Of a stretch of DNA of 64,000 bases, positions 40,481-49,265 are shown piece after piece (position 1 is the first letter of the stretch; every line of letters starts with the position of its first letter). The stretch comes from JAIXWP01 sp964428835 (GTDB lineage Bacteria; Bacteroidota; Bacteroidia; Flavobacteriales_D; Sanyastnellaceae). The notes under the pieces are model-generated. The model did not search any database, was not told the DNA's origin, and saw only the letters and a program-made list of their open reading frames with translations. A program made the translations under genes and the position numbers. The stretch is taken from contig CAYRZQ010000018.1 of NCBI GenBank assembly GCA_964428835.1, positions 1 to 64,000 of the forward strand. Direction: 5' to 3'.

Positions 40481-42736
40481 ATGTTTAGAAAAGGACTCCT
40501 TCTCTCATTTTTTTGTTTTTCAATTTTTTCTTCTCAAGCACAAGTCTCGCAAGGCGGTCAGCCCTTGAGATGGTCTGATAAATCTGTCCCAAGCTCAATC
40601 CCAGTGGTAATAACCCCTACTGTGGACAAAGAAGTATTGGCGGCAGAAGATGCAGTGACAGATCAATACAAAGAAGCTCCATATCGATTTGGAGTAGAAG
40701 TAGAAGTCTCGTACAATCTTGAAAATAGCGGAAACTGGACCATCGACCCCAATAGCGAATTCGCGGTATGGCACCTTGGCGTTGAATGTCCTGAAGCTAC
40801 GTCCATCAGCTTTGAACTCAGCCGTTTTGATATCCCAAATGACGCGCAACTATTTGTTTGGAATAAAGACAGAACAGAATTTTTGGGAAGTTTCACAAAA
40901 GCAAATATGAATACCGAGCGAACATTCGGTATCGGTATTTTACATTCAGACAGGGTTTACTTGGAATACATTGTTCCAATAGATGCTAAATCATGGGGAG
41001 AAATCCAGATAGGAAAAATCGTACATGGCTATCGTCCAATCTTGGTAGCTCATTTTGACGCAGATCGCGGTCCATTTGGGTCTTCAGGCGCCTGCAATAT
41101 CAATGTGAATTGTCCAGAAGGTGCTGATTGGCAATTGGAAAAGCGAAGCGTAGCACTTATCATTGAGGGCGGTAGTGCTATTTGTTCTGGTGCTTTGGTC
41201 AACAATACAGCTCAAGACGGGACACCTTATTTTTTAACTGCCAACCACTGCCTTGGAGGTAGCACAGCAAATTGGGTTTTTTATTTCAATCATGAAAGTA
41301 ACACTTGCGGCGGTATTACTGGTCCGATCAACCAGAGTATTTCAGGAGCGGTAATTCGCGCTAGCAATGCAGCCAGCGATTTCGCTTTGCTTGAATTGAA
41401 TTCAGATCCTCCTGCTTCATACAACGTGTATTTCGCGGGTTGGGATAATAGCGATAGCCCCGCTGCAAACACTGCAGCAGTCGGTATTCACCACCCTTCA
41501 GGTGATGTGAAGAAAATTTGTTTTGAGGAAGATGCACCGACCTTAAGCGTAAATGGCGGCGCACAAACATGGTTTGTTAATGAATGGGAAGATGGTGTGA
41601 CCGAAGGAGGTTCTTCTGGATCACCACTCTTCAACCAAAATAAAAGAATTATAGGCCAACTCTACGGTGGTTTTGCGGCTTGCGCAGGAAGCGTGAACAA
41701 TGGCGAGGCCGATTGGTACGGTAGATTTGGTGTGAGTTGGGACTTGGGTACCACTAATAGCACCCGATTATCAAACTGGTTGGACCCGCTTGGAACGGGA
41801 GTTACAACCTTGGATGGTTATAATGGTCAACTATTGGCTTTGGATGCCGCTGCCAGCAGTCTCACAGGAATAAATGCCGAAGATTGTGCGCAGTCTTCAA
41901 CACCATCATTTACACTTAGAAATAACGGCCAAAATGCATTGACAAGTTGCACGATAACGGTTAGTTACAATGGAAGCGTGGTGACCACGATCAATTGGAC
42001 AGGAAATCTAACACAGGGCGCTAGTGAGCAAATTACTTTACCAGTCCTAAACTTCGTCAACGGAAGTAATAACATTACTGTAAACGTATCAAATCCAAAT
42101 GGTGGAGTAGATCAGAGTTTAGCTAACAATATTGTTTCTACAGACTTCAATGCCACTGTGGGTGAGACGGCTGATGTAACCATAATAATACAATTTGATA
42201 GTTATGCCGATGAAACAGCCTGGGAACTAAGAAATGCAGGCGGTGAGGTTATCGCGTCTTCGAATGGTTTTTACACTAGTGCTCAAGATAACACCACTTT
42301 GACAGAATCAATATGTGTAACAGAAGGGTGCTATAGCTTCGTCATGCTTGATAGCTGGGGAGATGGGCTATGTTACCAAGGAGTCTGCGGAAGCTATGAG
42401 GTTTTGGATCAAGATGGAAACCAAGTAGCATCGGGAGCGGATTTTGCGGACGAGGAAATCACTGATTTTTGTATTGAAATCAATACCAATAATATCTCTG
42501 AAAGAAACTCAGAGATCAAAATATTCCCCAATCCAGCAAGTGATTGGCTGCGATTGGAAGGAGTATCAAGCAGCGACTCCATTGAGCTGGTTGATGTTAC
42601 AGGGCGCAGAATTAACACCTTATCAGGACAGTCATTCTATCAAATGGACTTGACAAACCTCTCTGAAGGTGTTTATTTCATTCGAGTTTTGGGTCAAAAA
42701 GGCGAATACTCTAAGAAGTTTTTAGTCAAAAAGTAA
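40481..42736 (+). CDS. Secreted trypsin-like serine endopeptidase with T9SS sorting domain
   Basis: A 751-aa protein with signal peptide (MFRKGLLLSFFCFSIFSSQAQ) and an N-terminal propeptide-like region. A chymotrypsin-fold domain of the lysyl-endopeptidase type follows: SGACNINVNCPEGADW at its start, catalytic His256 in LTANHC, Asp300 in SDFALLEL and Ser379 in GGSSGSPL, plus several Cys likely paired. A CARDB-like beta domain (about 450-560) and a further beta domain precede a T9SS type A tail (EIKIFPNPASDWLRLEG). It is probably an extracellular Lys-specific protease, by analogy with Achromobacter protease I; specificity is inferred. A TATTTTTG box at 40446-40453 may be its -7 element, and a strong terminator follows. 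Confidence 0.88.
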   Translation: MFRKGLLLSFFCFSIFSSQAQVSQGGQPLRWSDKSVPSSIPVVITPTVDKEVLAAEDAVTDQYKEAPYRFGVEVEVSYNLENSGNWTIDPNSEFAVWHLGVECPEATSISFELSRFDIPNDAQLFVWNKDRTEFLGSFTKANMNTERTFGIGILHSDRVYLEYIVPIDAKSWGEIQIGKIVHGYRPILVAHFDADRGPFGSSGACNINVNCPEGADWQLEKRSVALIIEGGSAICSGALVNNTAQDGTPYFLTANHCLGGSTANWVFYFNHESNTCGGITGPINQSISGAVIRASNAASDFALLELNSDPPASYNVYFAGWDNSDSPAANTAAVGIHHPSGDVKKICFEEDAPTLSVNGGAQTWFVNEWEDGVTEGGSSGSPLFNQNKRIIGQLYGGFAACAGSVNNGEADWYGRFGVSWDLGTTNSTRLSNWLDPLGTGVTTLDGYNGQLLALDAAASSLTGINAEDCAQSSTPSFTLRNNGQNALTSCTITVSYNGSVVTTINWTGNLTQGASEQITLPVLNFVNGSNNITVNVSNPNGGVDQSLANNIVSTDFNATVGETADVTIIIQFDSYADETAWELRNAGGEVIASSNGFYTSAQDNTTLTESICVTEGCYSFVMLDSWGDGLCYQGVCGSYEVLDQDGNQVASGADFADEEITDFCIEINTNNISERNSEIKIFPNPASDWLRLEGVSSSDSIELVDVTGRRINTLSGQSFYQMDLTNLSEGVYFIRVLGQKGEYSKKFLVKK

Positions 42737-42755
42737 TTGAACATAGCATGTTTAT

Positions 42756-42786
42756 AAATGGGCTCCTTTGGAGCCCATTTTTGTTT
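42756..42786 (+). terminator. Intrinsic terminator after the endopeptidase gene
   Basis: A perfect 11-bp stem (AAATGGGCTCC 42756-42766, GGAGCCCATTT 42770-42780) with a 3-nt loop is followed by TTGTTT. It separates the protease gene from the glycosyltransferase gene and argues against the upstream ATG at 42748 as the start of the latter. Confidence 0.88.
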
Positions 42787-42843
42787 GATGGCAGCGCTTC
42801 CTCCGATAATTTCGCAATCGCTTCGGCATCTGATTTATTTGTT

Positions 42844-43980
42844 ATGCAAAATCTTTTTGAGTGGAGTTATTGGGGTTTGGCGTTCACCGCCGTCTTCATC
42901 GTGATGTGGGTGATACAGCTTTATTATTTCTTCAATTTTTTCGTCAGAATCGCTAGTTCGAAGCTCGATAAAGAACCTTTGGATAGAAATGTTCCTGTTT
43001 CCGTAATCATTAGTGCCCGCAATGAAGAGAAAAATCTCATGGAGCACATTCCTGCCATTATGGACCAAAATCATAGGGACTTCGAGCTTATTGTCGTCAA
43101 TGATAGCAGTTGGGATGATACAGAGGCAATTTTGAAAGCTTTGCATGTGAGATATCCCAATATGCACATCATTCATCTGGATGAAGAAAAGCAAAACATG
43201 CAAGGCAAAAAGTTCGCCTTGACTTTAGGGATCAAAGCCGCTAAGTATGACCAGATTTTATTGACAGATGCAGACTGTCTTCCGCTTTCCGAAGACTGGA
43301 TGTCTCGTATGACAGCCAATCTCAAGGAAGATAAGAAACTCGTTTTAGGCTTTTCGTCTTACAAGAAATACAGCGGTTGGCTCAATAAATTGATTCGCTT
43401 TGATACCATGATGATCGGCCTTCAATATCTGGGATATGCAAAATCGGGTATTCCTTACATGGGGGTTGGTAGAAACTTGGCCTATACTAGAGATCTTTTC
43501 TTTAGTGTGGGTGGTTTTAAGTCTCACTACAGTGTTGCCAGTGGAGATGATGATCTGTTTGTCAATCAGGTGGCCACTTCACGGAATACAGCCATTGCCA
43601 TCTCTCCGGATGCTCAAACGATTTCTGAACCGAAAAGAAATTGGAAAGATTGGCTGTTTCAAAAGAAAAGACACCTAGTAACTTCACCTTATTATAAACC
43701 ACAGCACAAGAACTTACTCATGTTCTGGCCTGTCAGCTTCGTATTAATGTTCGTTGGTTTTGCAGGGGCGATGGTTTTAAAGAATACAATGTTGGTAGTT
43801 GGTGGAATGCTATTGATTCGATATATCATTCAATTGACTATTTTGCACGGGTGTTCGAAGAGACTCGGATTGCAGAGAGACATCGTTTGGCTTTCACCTT
43901 TCCTTGAAATCCATCTGCATGCTGTGAATCTCTTTGTTTACGTTACAAACCTTGTTAGAAAACCACAAAAATGGAATTGA
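42844..43980 (+). CDS. Membrane glycosyltransferase family 2
   Basis: A 378-aa protein with one N-terminal membrane helix (YWGLAFTAVFIVMWVIQLYYFFNFFV) and a GT-A domain: PVSVIISARNEEKNL, VVNDSSWDDTEAIL, LLTDADCLPLSEDWM (DxD-like metal site), then ASGDDDLFVNQ and the KRKRH-like KKRHLVTSPYY region, and two or three C-terminal membrane helices. Such enzymes build surface polysaccharides or glycolipids; the product is unknown. The start at 42844 is chosen because the longer frame runs through the upstream terminator. It overlaps the sigma factor gene by 10 nt. Confidence 0.88.
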   Translation: MQNLFEWSYWGLAFTAVFIVMWVIQLYYFFNFFVRIASSKLDKEPLDRNVPVSVIISARNEEKNLMEHIPAIMDQNHRDFELIVVNDSSWDDTEAILKALHVRYPNMHIIHLDEEKQNMQGKKFALTLGIKAAKYDQILLTDADCLPLSEDWMSRMTANLKEDKKLVLGFSSYKKYSGWLNKLIRFDTMMIGLQYLGYAKSGIPYMGVGRNLAYTRDLFFSVGGFKSHYSVASGDDDLFVNQVATSRNTAIAISPDAQTISEPKRNWKDWLFQKKRHLVTSPYYKPQHKNLLMFWPVSFVLMFVGFAGAMVLKNTMLVVGGMLLIRYIIQLTILHGCSKRLGLQRDIVWLSPFLEIHLHAVNLFVYVTNLVRKPQKWN

Positions 43981-44579
43981 TAGCGCACCTCTCAGAAAAA
44001 GGCCAATACGACTTTCACCTCGTACAAAAGGCTCTTCATGAAAAGGATCAAAAAGCTTACGCAGAGCTCATGGAGCGCTATCGCGAGCCGATCTACTTCA
44101 TGCTCCTTAAAATGGTCAACAACAAGGATGATGCGGAAGATTTGACCATTGAAGCATTCGGAAAAGCGTTTAGACGAATGCATCAATACACTCCTCAATT
44201 TGCCTTTTCAACATGGCTTTTCAAAATTGCCACCAACAACTGTATCGATTATATCCGAAAAAAGAGAATCAAAGCAATTAGCATTGATCAAGGATTCAGC
44301 ACTGAAGACGGAGATACTATCGAAATCAGCGTGAAGGATGCCGTTCTTGATCCAGCTGAAGCAATGCAAAAGGAAGAACGCATAAAGAAAATGCGCGAGA
44401 TTGTTGACAAGCTCAAGCCGCGTTATAGAAGACTCGTAGAAATGCGATACTTCGATGAATTGGCCTACGAAGAAATTGCAGAAGAATTGAATTTGCCTTT
44501 GGGAACGGTTAAGGCTCAATTATTCAGAGCGCGAGAATTTCTGTTTCAAATGATGCAAAACTCCAAAGACGCTTATTGA
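43971..44579 (+). CDS. ECF-type RNA polymerase sigma factor
   Basis: A 202-aa sigma-70 family protein. Region 2 is AYAELMERYREPIYFMLLKMVNNKDDAEDLTIEAFGKAFRRMHQY, with FSTWLFKIATNNCIDYIRKKR. Region 4 is RYRRLVEMRYFDELAYEEIAEELNLPLGTVKAQLFRAREFL. Region 3 is absent, as in ECF sigmas. No anti-sigma gene is adjacent, which is unusual, and the start overlaps the GT2 gene by 10 nt while rsmG begins 2 nt after its stop, so all three genes may be one transcript. Confidence 0.92.
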   Translation: MELIAHLSEKGQYDFHLVQKALHEKDQKAYAELMERYREPIYFMLLKMVNNKDDAEDLTIEAFGKAFRRMHQYTPQFAFSTWLFKIATNNCIDYIRKKRIKAISIDQGFSTEDGDTIEISVKDAVLDPAEAMQKEERIKKMREIVDKLKPRYRRLVEMRYFDELAYEEIAEELNLPLGTVKAQLFRAREFLFQMMQNSKDAY

Positions 44580-44580
44580 T

Positions 44581-45204
44581 TTGGAAATCATTACCCACTA
44601 TTTCAACAATCTCACTCCCCGTCAAATAGAGCAGTTTGCTCAACTGTTTGATTTATACAAAGAATGGAATGATAAAATCAATGTCATTTCAAGAAAGGAT
44701 ATTGAAACTCTTTACGAACGTCACGTCCTACATAGCTTGGCAATAGCCAAGTTTCTTCCATTCCAACCGGGTTCTAAAATACTGGATATCGGAACAGGAG
44801 GTGGATTTCCAGGTATTCCTTTGGCTATTATGTTTCCAGAATGTCATTTTCATTTGACTGATTCCATTGGAAAAAAGATAAAGGTTGTTCAAGAAGTCGC
44901 TACCGCATTAAATCTTCAAAATGTCCAAGCTTCTCACATCAGATCTGAGCAAGTGAAAGATAAGTATGATTTTGTGGTAAGCCGGGCCGTGGCCGAACTC
45001 GCACTTTTGGTGAGCTGGTCCAAGGGTAAAATCGCGAAAAAACAAATAAATGCCATCCCAAATGGGCTGATTTGTTTAAAAGGAGGCGACTTAAATGAAG
45101 AGTTGAAGGTTGTAAATCAATACAAAGAAGTCTACGAATTGAAGGAATACTTTACGGAAGAGTTCTTCGAAACCAAGAAATTGGTTTATGTATCACTTGA
45201 TTAA
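44581..45204 (+). CDS. rsmG: 16S rRNA (guanine-527-N7)-methyltransferase
   Basis: A 207-aa SAM-dependent methyltransferase (GidB) that modifies G527 of 16S rRNA. Loss gives low-level streptomycin resistance in other bacteria. The SAM motif ILDIGTGGGFPGIPLAI is at about residues 68-84, with INVISRKDIETLYERHVLHSL before it. The start codon is TTG at 44581, supported by the family's N-terminus (MEIITHYFNNLT) and by the 1-nt spacing after the sigma gene's stop. No ATG is available near it. Confidence 0.95.
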   Translation: MEIITHYFNNLTPRQIEQFAQLFDLYKEWNDKINVISRKDIETLYERHVLHSLAIAKFLPFQPGSKILDIGTGGGFPGIPLAIMFPECHFHLTDSIGKKIKVVQEVATALNLQNVQASHIRSEQVKDKYDFVVSRAVAELALLVSWSKGKIAKKQINAIPNGLICLKGGDLNEELKVVNQYKEVYELKEYFTEEFFETKKLVYVSLD

Positions 45205-45243
45205 GAGTTGTTTAAAATGTTGAAAATGAGACTTTTGAAAAAC

Positions 45244-45270
45244 AAAAAAGGGAGCTAATTGCACCCTTTT
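45244..45270 (-). terminator. Intrinsic terminator, strongest on minus strand
   Basis: The stem AAAAGGG/CCCTTTT (45246-45252 with 45264-45270) is extended by GC/GC after one mismatch, with a 5-nt loop. On the minus strand it is followed by TTGTTTTT; on the plus strand there is no T run beyond the stem. It therefore serves the transcript coming from 46085 (response regulator and the structured segment 45303-45342), and perhaps weakly rsmG. Confidence 0.75.
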
Positions 45271-45302
45271 CTGTAAACCTGCAAGGAAAATTTTGAAACC
45301 AA

Positions 45303-45342
45303 CGCAGTCCTGGAAGACCGCGTAACCGTCTATAAGACGATT
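45303..45342 (-). ncRNA. Candidate structured RNA: tandem hairpins in 3' region of response regulator
   Basis: Two hairpins lie 1 nt apart. On the minus strand, AATCGTCT-TAT-AGACGGTT (45342-45324) pairs over 8 bp and CGCGGTC-TTCCAG-GACTGCG (45322-45303) over 7 bp. Each contains one position that is a G-U wobble on the minus strand but an A-C mismatch on the plus strand, so the structure favours the minus strand. Short flanking AACC (near 45357) and GGTT (near 45298) could close both into a multibranch fold, with the terminator at 45244-45270 about 35 nt downstream. It could be a 3'-UTR-derived small RNA. No known RNA family was recognised. Confidence 0.4.
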
Positions 45343-45368
45343 GAGATATGTCGGGGTTGCCTTTCTCT

Positions 45369-46085
45369 TTAGAAACTTTTTTCTGTTGGATTGGTGAACC
45401 GATATCCTACTCCTCTGACGCTGTGAAAGTATAAAGGTTGCCTGCTGTCGGGCTCAAAGTACTTTCTAAATGCCAGAATATAGTTGTCAATCGTCCGCGT
45501 ACTCGGGAATACATCGTATCCCCAGACTTTTTCAAGGATTTCTTCTCGACTCACCACTTCTCCTTGTTTTTGAATTAACAGTTTTAATAGCATTATTTCT
45601 CTTTTAGAAATTTCATGCTGTTGACCATCTTTATCTGTAATGGTAAAGTGCTTGAAGTTGACATGATTAGGACCAAAACTAAAGCTTTCTTGCTCGGCGA
45701 TACTTACAAAACCTTCGTCTTTACGGCGGATGAGCTTGCCGACTCGAAGTAATAGTTCTTCCAAATCAAAAGGTTTTGCCAAATAATCATCACCCCCAAT
45801 TTTTAATCCTTCAATTTTATCCTTTCCAGTACCCTTGGCAGAAAGAAATAGGATAGGGGTATTGTTTCCCTCTAATCGTACTGTTTGACAAACAGAAAAA
45901 CCATCTAACTCGGGAAGCATCACATCCAAAATGGCCAAGTCGAATGCCTGAGCCCGAAATTTCTCCAAGGCTGACGGTCCATCCGGAGCATGCACCACAA
46001 CATAGCCCTCCAGTTCCAGATTCAACTTTACCATCGAGGCCAGCGATTCTTCATCTTCAACTAGTAATATGCGGTAGTTGGTCAT
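45369..46085 (-). CDS. OmpR/PhoB-family response regulator
   Basis: A 238-aa two-component response regulator. The receiver domain has the acidic pair DE (residues 11-12), phospho-acceptor Asp54 in DLAILDVMLPELDG, and the switch Lys in GGDDYLAKPFDLEELLLRV. The C-terminal winged helix has LLIQKQGEVVSREEILEKVWG and SVRGVGYRF. No histidine kinase gene lies next to it: the upstream neighbour is divergent and the downstream one converges. The partner must be elsewhere. Its 3' region contains tandem hairpins and a terminator (45244-45345). Confidence 0.94.
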   Translation of the reverse strand: MTNYRILLVEDEESLASMVKLNLELEGYVVVHAPDGPSALEKFRAQAFDLAILDVMLPELDGFSVCQTVRLEGNNTPILFLSAKGTGKDKIEGLKIGGDDYLAKPFDLEELLLRVGKLIRRKDEGFVSIAEQESFSFGPNHVNFKHFTITDKDGQQHEISKREIMLLKLLIQKQGEVVSREEILEKVWGYDVFPSTRTIDNYILAFRKYFEPDSRQPLYFHSVRGVGYRFTNPTEKSF

Positions 46086-46159
46086 TTTGATTCATTGATT
46101 CTTAAAACGGTTGTAAATATCCGACGGCTTTAATGTTATTTTGCCTAAAATTATTCAAT

Positions 46160-46579
46160 ATGTCAGAACAGGAAATGCTTGATGCAGTCAATAAATACCG
46201 TGAAAACACCATGATGGGAGCTTTGGGGATGGAGTTTACAGTCATCAAACCAGGACATATCGAGGCGAAAATGCCTGTCGATCAAAGAACACATCAACCT
46301 TATGGTTTGTTGCATGGTGGCGCTTCGGCTGCATTGGCAGAAACGCTCGGAAGTTTTGGCTCACACATGCTCGTACAAGATGAAGGGGGATTAGCCGTTG
46401 GGGTAGAACTCAATATTAATCATCTGAAAAGCAAGCGCCACGGTTATGTAACCGGCATCGCCCATATTCTGCATCAGGGTAAGTCAACTCACGTTTGGGA
46501 TATAAAAATTGTTGATGAGGAAAAAAACACCATGGCGGTAAGCAGATTGACTGTGATGGTGAAAAGAAAGGAGAAATGA
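46160..46579 (+). CDS. Hotdog-fold thioesterase, probable DHNA-CoA thioesterase
   Basis: A 139-aa PaaI/YbdB-type thioesterase: HQPYGLLHGGASAALAETLGSFGSHML contains the HGG motif and the catalytic Glu/Asp-like position of the family, and VGVELNINHLKSKRHGYV is the following strand pair. It opens the menaquinone operon, overlapping menF by 4 nt. By context it is a good candidate for 1,4-dihydroxy-2-naphthoyl-CoA hydrolase (MenI), the step between MenB and MenA. The start MSEQEML at 46160 is chosen as the family N-terminus. Confidence 0.85.
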   Translation: MSEQEMLDAVNKYRENTMMGALGMEFTVIKPGHIEAKMPVDQRTHQPYGLLHGGASAALAETLGSFGSHMLVQDEGGLAVGVELNINHLKSKRHGYVTGIAHILHQGKSTHVWDIKIVDEEKNTMAVSRLTVMVKRKEK

Positions 46580-47556
46580 TGCTTTCGGATATAGAAGCAG
46601 AAATTGAATTGACCAAACCCTTTGCGGTTTGCTACATCCAAAATGAATTATGCCTGTTCAAACCGCAGGAGGATAAGCTAATAACAGACCATGGTTTGAT
46701 TTGGTGGTCTATTCCTTTTTCTTCGCGCACCAAACAAACAGGACTCGGATCCACCGATAAAGACAACTACCTTGAAGGTTTAAAAAAGACGATCGCAGCA
46801 CTCAAGGATAAAAAACTTGAAAAGGTTGTGATCAGTAGAACGCTTCAGGAAAATTTGGATACGCTTGATATCAAAGGTTTTATCATTCGTCTGGTAAAAG
46901 ATCTGCACGCTAAATATCCCAATGCTTTTGTTTTTGCCCATAGTCCAGAGGAAGGGAAAGTTTGGGTAGGTGCAACGCCCGAGATTCTTCTACAAAGTCG
47001 AGCTGGTGAAATGAAGACAGTTGCGCTCGCAGGTACACGCTTGCGCACCGAAGAACAATCCACGTGGGGAGAGAAAGAAAAAGGAGAACAGCAAAATGTG
47101 GTTGACTTCATCAAGGGTCTATTGAATTCGAATGATGTAAACGATTTGAATATATCCCAGCCATATACAGCTCAAGCAGGACATCTGGAACACATCAAGT
47201 CAGATATTAGTTTTACATCAAGTCTTTCTGATAAAAAAATAGCGACCATCCTACATCCCACATCAGCTGTGTGCGGTATGCCTCGGGATAAGGCGCTGCA
47301 ATGGATTGAAGAGATCGAATCACACGATAGAGGATATTATGCTGGGGCCATTGGATATCATTCCGAGAATGAATTCTCTTCATTCGTTCAATTGAGATGT
47401 GCTTTATTGGATGTACACGCTATGAAAATCACCTATTTCGCAGGCGGCGGGATCATGCCGGATAGTGATCCAGAGCTCGAATGGAAAGAGACTGAAAACA
47501 AGATTGAAGTTTTAAGGGGTGTGGTGAAGAAAATTGAACAATCTAATGGAATCTAA
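46576..47556 (+). CDS. menF: Isochorismate synthase
   Basis: A 326-aa chorismate-utilising enzyme converting chorismate to isochorismate, the first menaquinone step. The C-terminal chorismate-binding domain shows KLEKVVISRTLQENL, VGATPEILLQSR, LAGTRLRTEEQSTWGEKEKGEQQ, HPTSAVCGMPRDKAL and ESHDRGYYAGAIGY. The N-terminus is short compared with E. coli MenF, as is usual in Bacteroidota. Its ATG overlaps the upstream thioesterase stop, and menD follows 15 nt later. Confidence 0.95.
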   Translation: MMLSDIEAEIELTKPFAVCYIQNELCLFKPQEDKLITDHGLIWWSIPFSSRTKQTGLGSTDKDNYLEGLKKTIAALKDKKLEKVVISRTLQENLDTLDIKGFIIRLVKDLHAKYPNAFVFAHSPEEGKVWVGATPEILLQSRAGEMKTVALAGTRLRTEEQSTWGEKEKGEQQNVVDFIKGLLNSNDVNDLNISQPYTAQAGHLEHIKSDISFTSSLSDKKIATILHPTSAVCGMPRDKALQWIEEIESHDRGYYAGAIGYHSENEFSSFVQLRCALLDVHAMKITYFAGGGIMPDSDPELEWKETENKIEVLRGVVKKIEQSNGI

Positions 47557-47571
47557 GTTAGTTTCGCACCG

Positions 47572-49260
47572 ATGATTTCAGATAAAAAAGCGATACAAGA
47601 CATCGTTCAGTTGCTCGAACTAAAAGGGGTGAAGCATATAATCATTACTCCGGGTTCTCGCAACGCTCCGTTTAGCATATCGCTTTTCAAACATCCTTCC
47701 TTTGAAGTACACAGCGTAGTCGATGAACGCAGCGCTGCATATATTGCTTTGGGAATGGCCCAACAAACAGATCGTCCTGTGGCGTTGATTTGCACTAGTG
47801 GAACGGCTGCTCTCAATTATGCGCCTGCAGTGGCTGAGGCGTTTTATCAAGAAATACCCTTGATTGTCATTACCGCTGACCGCCCAATGGAATGGGTGAA
47901 TCAAGGCGAAGGTCAAACGATCAATCAATCAGGAATTTTCAAAAACTACGTGCGCGCATCGTATGATATTGTTCAAGACATGAATGATCGTGACTTTGAG
48001 TGGTATAATGCACGTGTTATGAATGAGGCTATTGATAGAGCCATGTCACCAGTTAGAGGTCCTGTTCATTTGAATTTCCCTCTCCGTGAAAGCTTATACA
48101 AAACAGTGGAGGCTCCGACACATCAAGTAAAGAGCATTCAAACACTGCCCTTGGAAAAAACATTGGCGCCTGTTCAAGTTGATGAACTCATTGGCATTCT
48201 TTCAGGAAAAAAGAAAGTGATGATCCTTGTAGGACAATTTCACACCAATCCTGAAACACGTCATTTATTGGAAACTTGGGCGCATAAAGATAATGTAGTT
48301 GTATTGACTGAAAGTCATTCTGGTCTAGAAAGCCCTTTATTCATGGGCTGTATAGACCGTATGATAATGACCATGTCAGAAAGCGAGCTCAATGATTTCC
48401 GTCCTGAGGTGGTCATTTCGATTGGCAAGAATATTATTTCAAAAAAAATAAAATCATTGCTCCGCGATCAAAGTGTGGAGCATTGGTATGTATCGGAAGA
48501 TGCCCTTGTGATGGATACTTTCCAAAGATTGACGCGCATCATTCCAATTACGCCCGAGCGTTTTTTTTCTTATGCACAAGGGCAGAATTATAAGGGACAA
48601 ACTGACTACAAAGTCAAGTTTAAAGCATTATACGACGCAAAACGCCATGCCGCAGATGAATACGTCCAACGCGCGGCTTATTCGGATCTTACAGTAAGTA
48701 AAATCATCATGGATGCATTACCCAATAACTCTTTGGTGCAAATGGGAAATAGCAGTGTTGCAAGATACATACAGCTATTCGACCGCAATGATTCTTTGGT
48801 TTTTTCGGGCAATCGTGGTGTAAGTGGTATTGATGGCTGCACGAGCACTGCAGTGGGGGCTGCGTATGTGAGTAATAAAATTACCACGCTCATTAGTGGT
48901 GATATCGCTTTTTTGTATGACTCCAATGCCTTCTGGAATAAGCTGGTGAAGCCAAACCTCAAAGTAATTGTCATAAATAATGGTGGCGGCGGCATTTTTA
49001 GAATCATTGAAGGTCCTAACACTACTGAGGCTTTGGATGAGTTCTTTGAAACAACTCACTTACGAAATTGCAATGCCATCGCAGAAATGTATGGGCTTCA
49101 ATATTTATCTGCTTCCGATGAATCTGAGCTGAGGCAGGGTCTTGAGGAACTTTATTCCCGTGATGGATGTTTTATACTGGAAGTGTTTACACCTCGATTA
49201 GAAAATGACAAAATTCTAAAGGAGTTTTTTAAATATATACGTGAAAAGACGTCAAAATAA
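47572..49260 (+). CDS. menD: SEPHCHC synthase (MenD)
   Basis: The 562-aa thiamine-diphosphate enzyme joining 2-oxoglutarate and isochorismate (2-succinyl-5-enolpyruvyl-6-hydroxy-3-cyclohexene-1-carboxylate synthase). The N-terminal region has GVKHIIITPGSRNAPFSISLF and the TPP-activating Glu in VDERSAAYIALGMA. The C-terminal domain has NRGVSGIDGCTSTAVGAA, the GDIAFLYDSNAFW motif and NNGGGGIFRIIEG. The length is normal. It stands between menF (15 nt) and menB (5 nt). Confidence 0.97.
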   Translation: MISDKKAIQDIVQLLELKGVKHIIITPGSRNAPFSISLFKHPSFEVHSVVDERSAAYIALGMAQQTDRPVALICTSGTAALNYAPAVAEAFYQEIPLIVITADRPMEWVNQGEGQTINQSGIFKNYVRASYDIVQDMNDRDFEWYNARVMNEAIDRAMSPVRGPVHLNFPLRESLYKTVEAPTHQVKSIQTLPLEKTLAPVQVDELIGILSGKKKVMILVGQFHTNPETRHLLETWAHKDNVVVLTESHSGLESPLFMGCIDRMIMTMSESELNDFRPEVVISIGKNIISKKIKSLLRDQSVEHWYVSEDALVMDTFQRLTRIIPITPERFFSYAQGQNYKGQTDYKVKFKALYDAKRHAADEYVQRAAYSDLTVSKIIMDALPNNSLVQMGNSSVARYIQLFDRNDSLVFSGNRGVSGIDGCTSTAVGAAYVSNKITTLISGDIAFLYDSNAFWNKLVKPNLKVIVINNGGGGIFRIIEGPNTTEALDEFFETTHLRNCNAIAEMYGLQYLSASDESELRQGLEELYSRDGCFILEVFTPRLENDKILKEFFKYIREKTSK

Positions 49261-49265
49261 AAGAT

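Noticed and set aside
42748..42843. Upstream start for the GT2 glycosyltransferase
   Set aside because: The extension runs through the preceding gene's intrinsic terminator and lacks family similarity; ATG 42844 is preferred.
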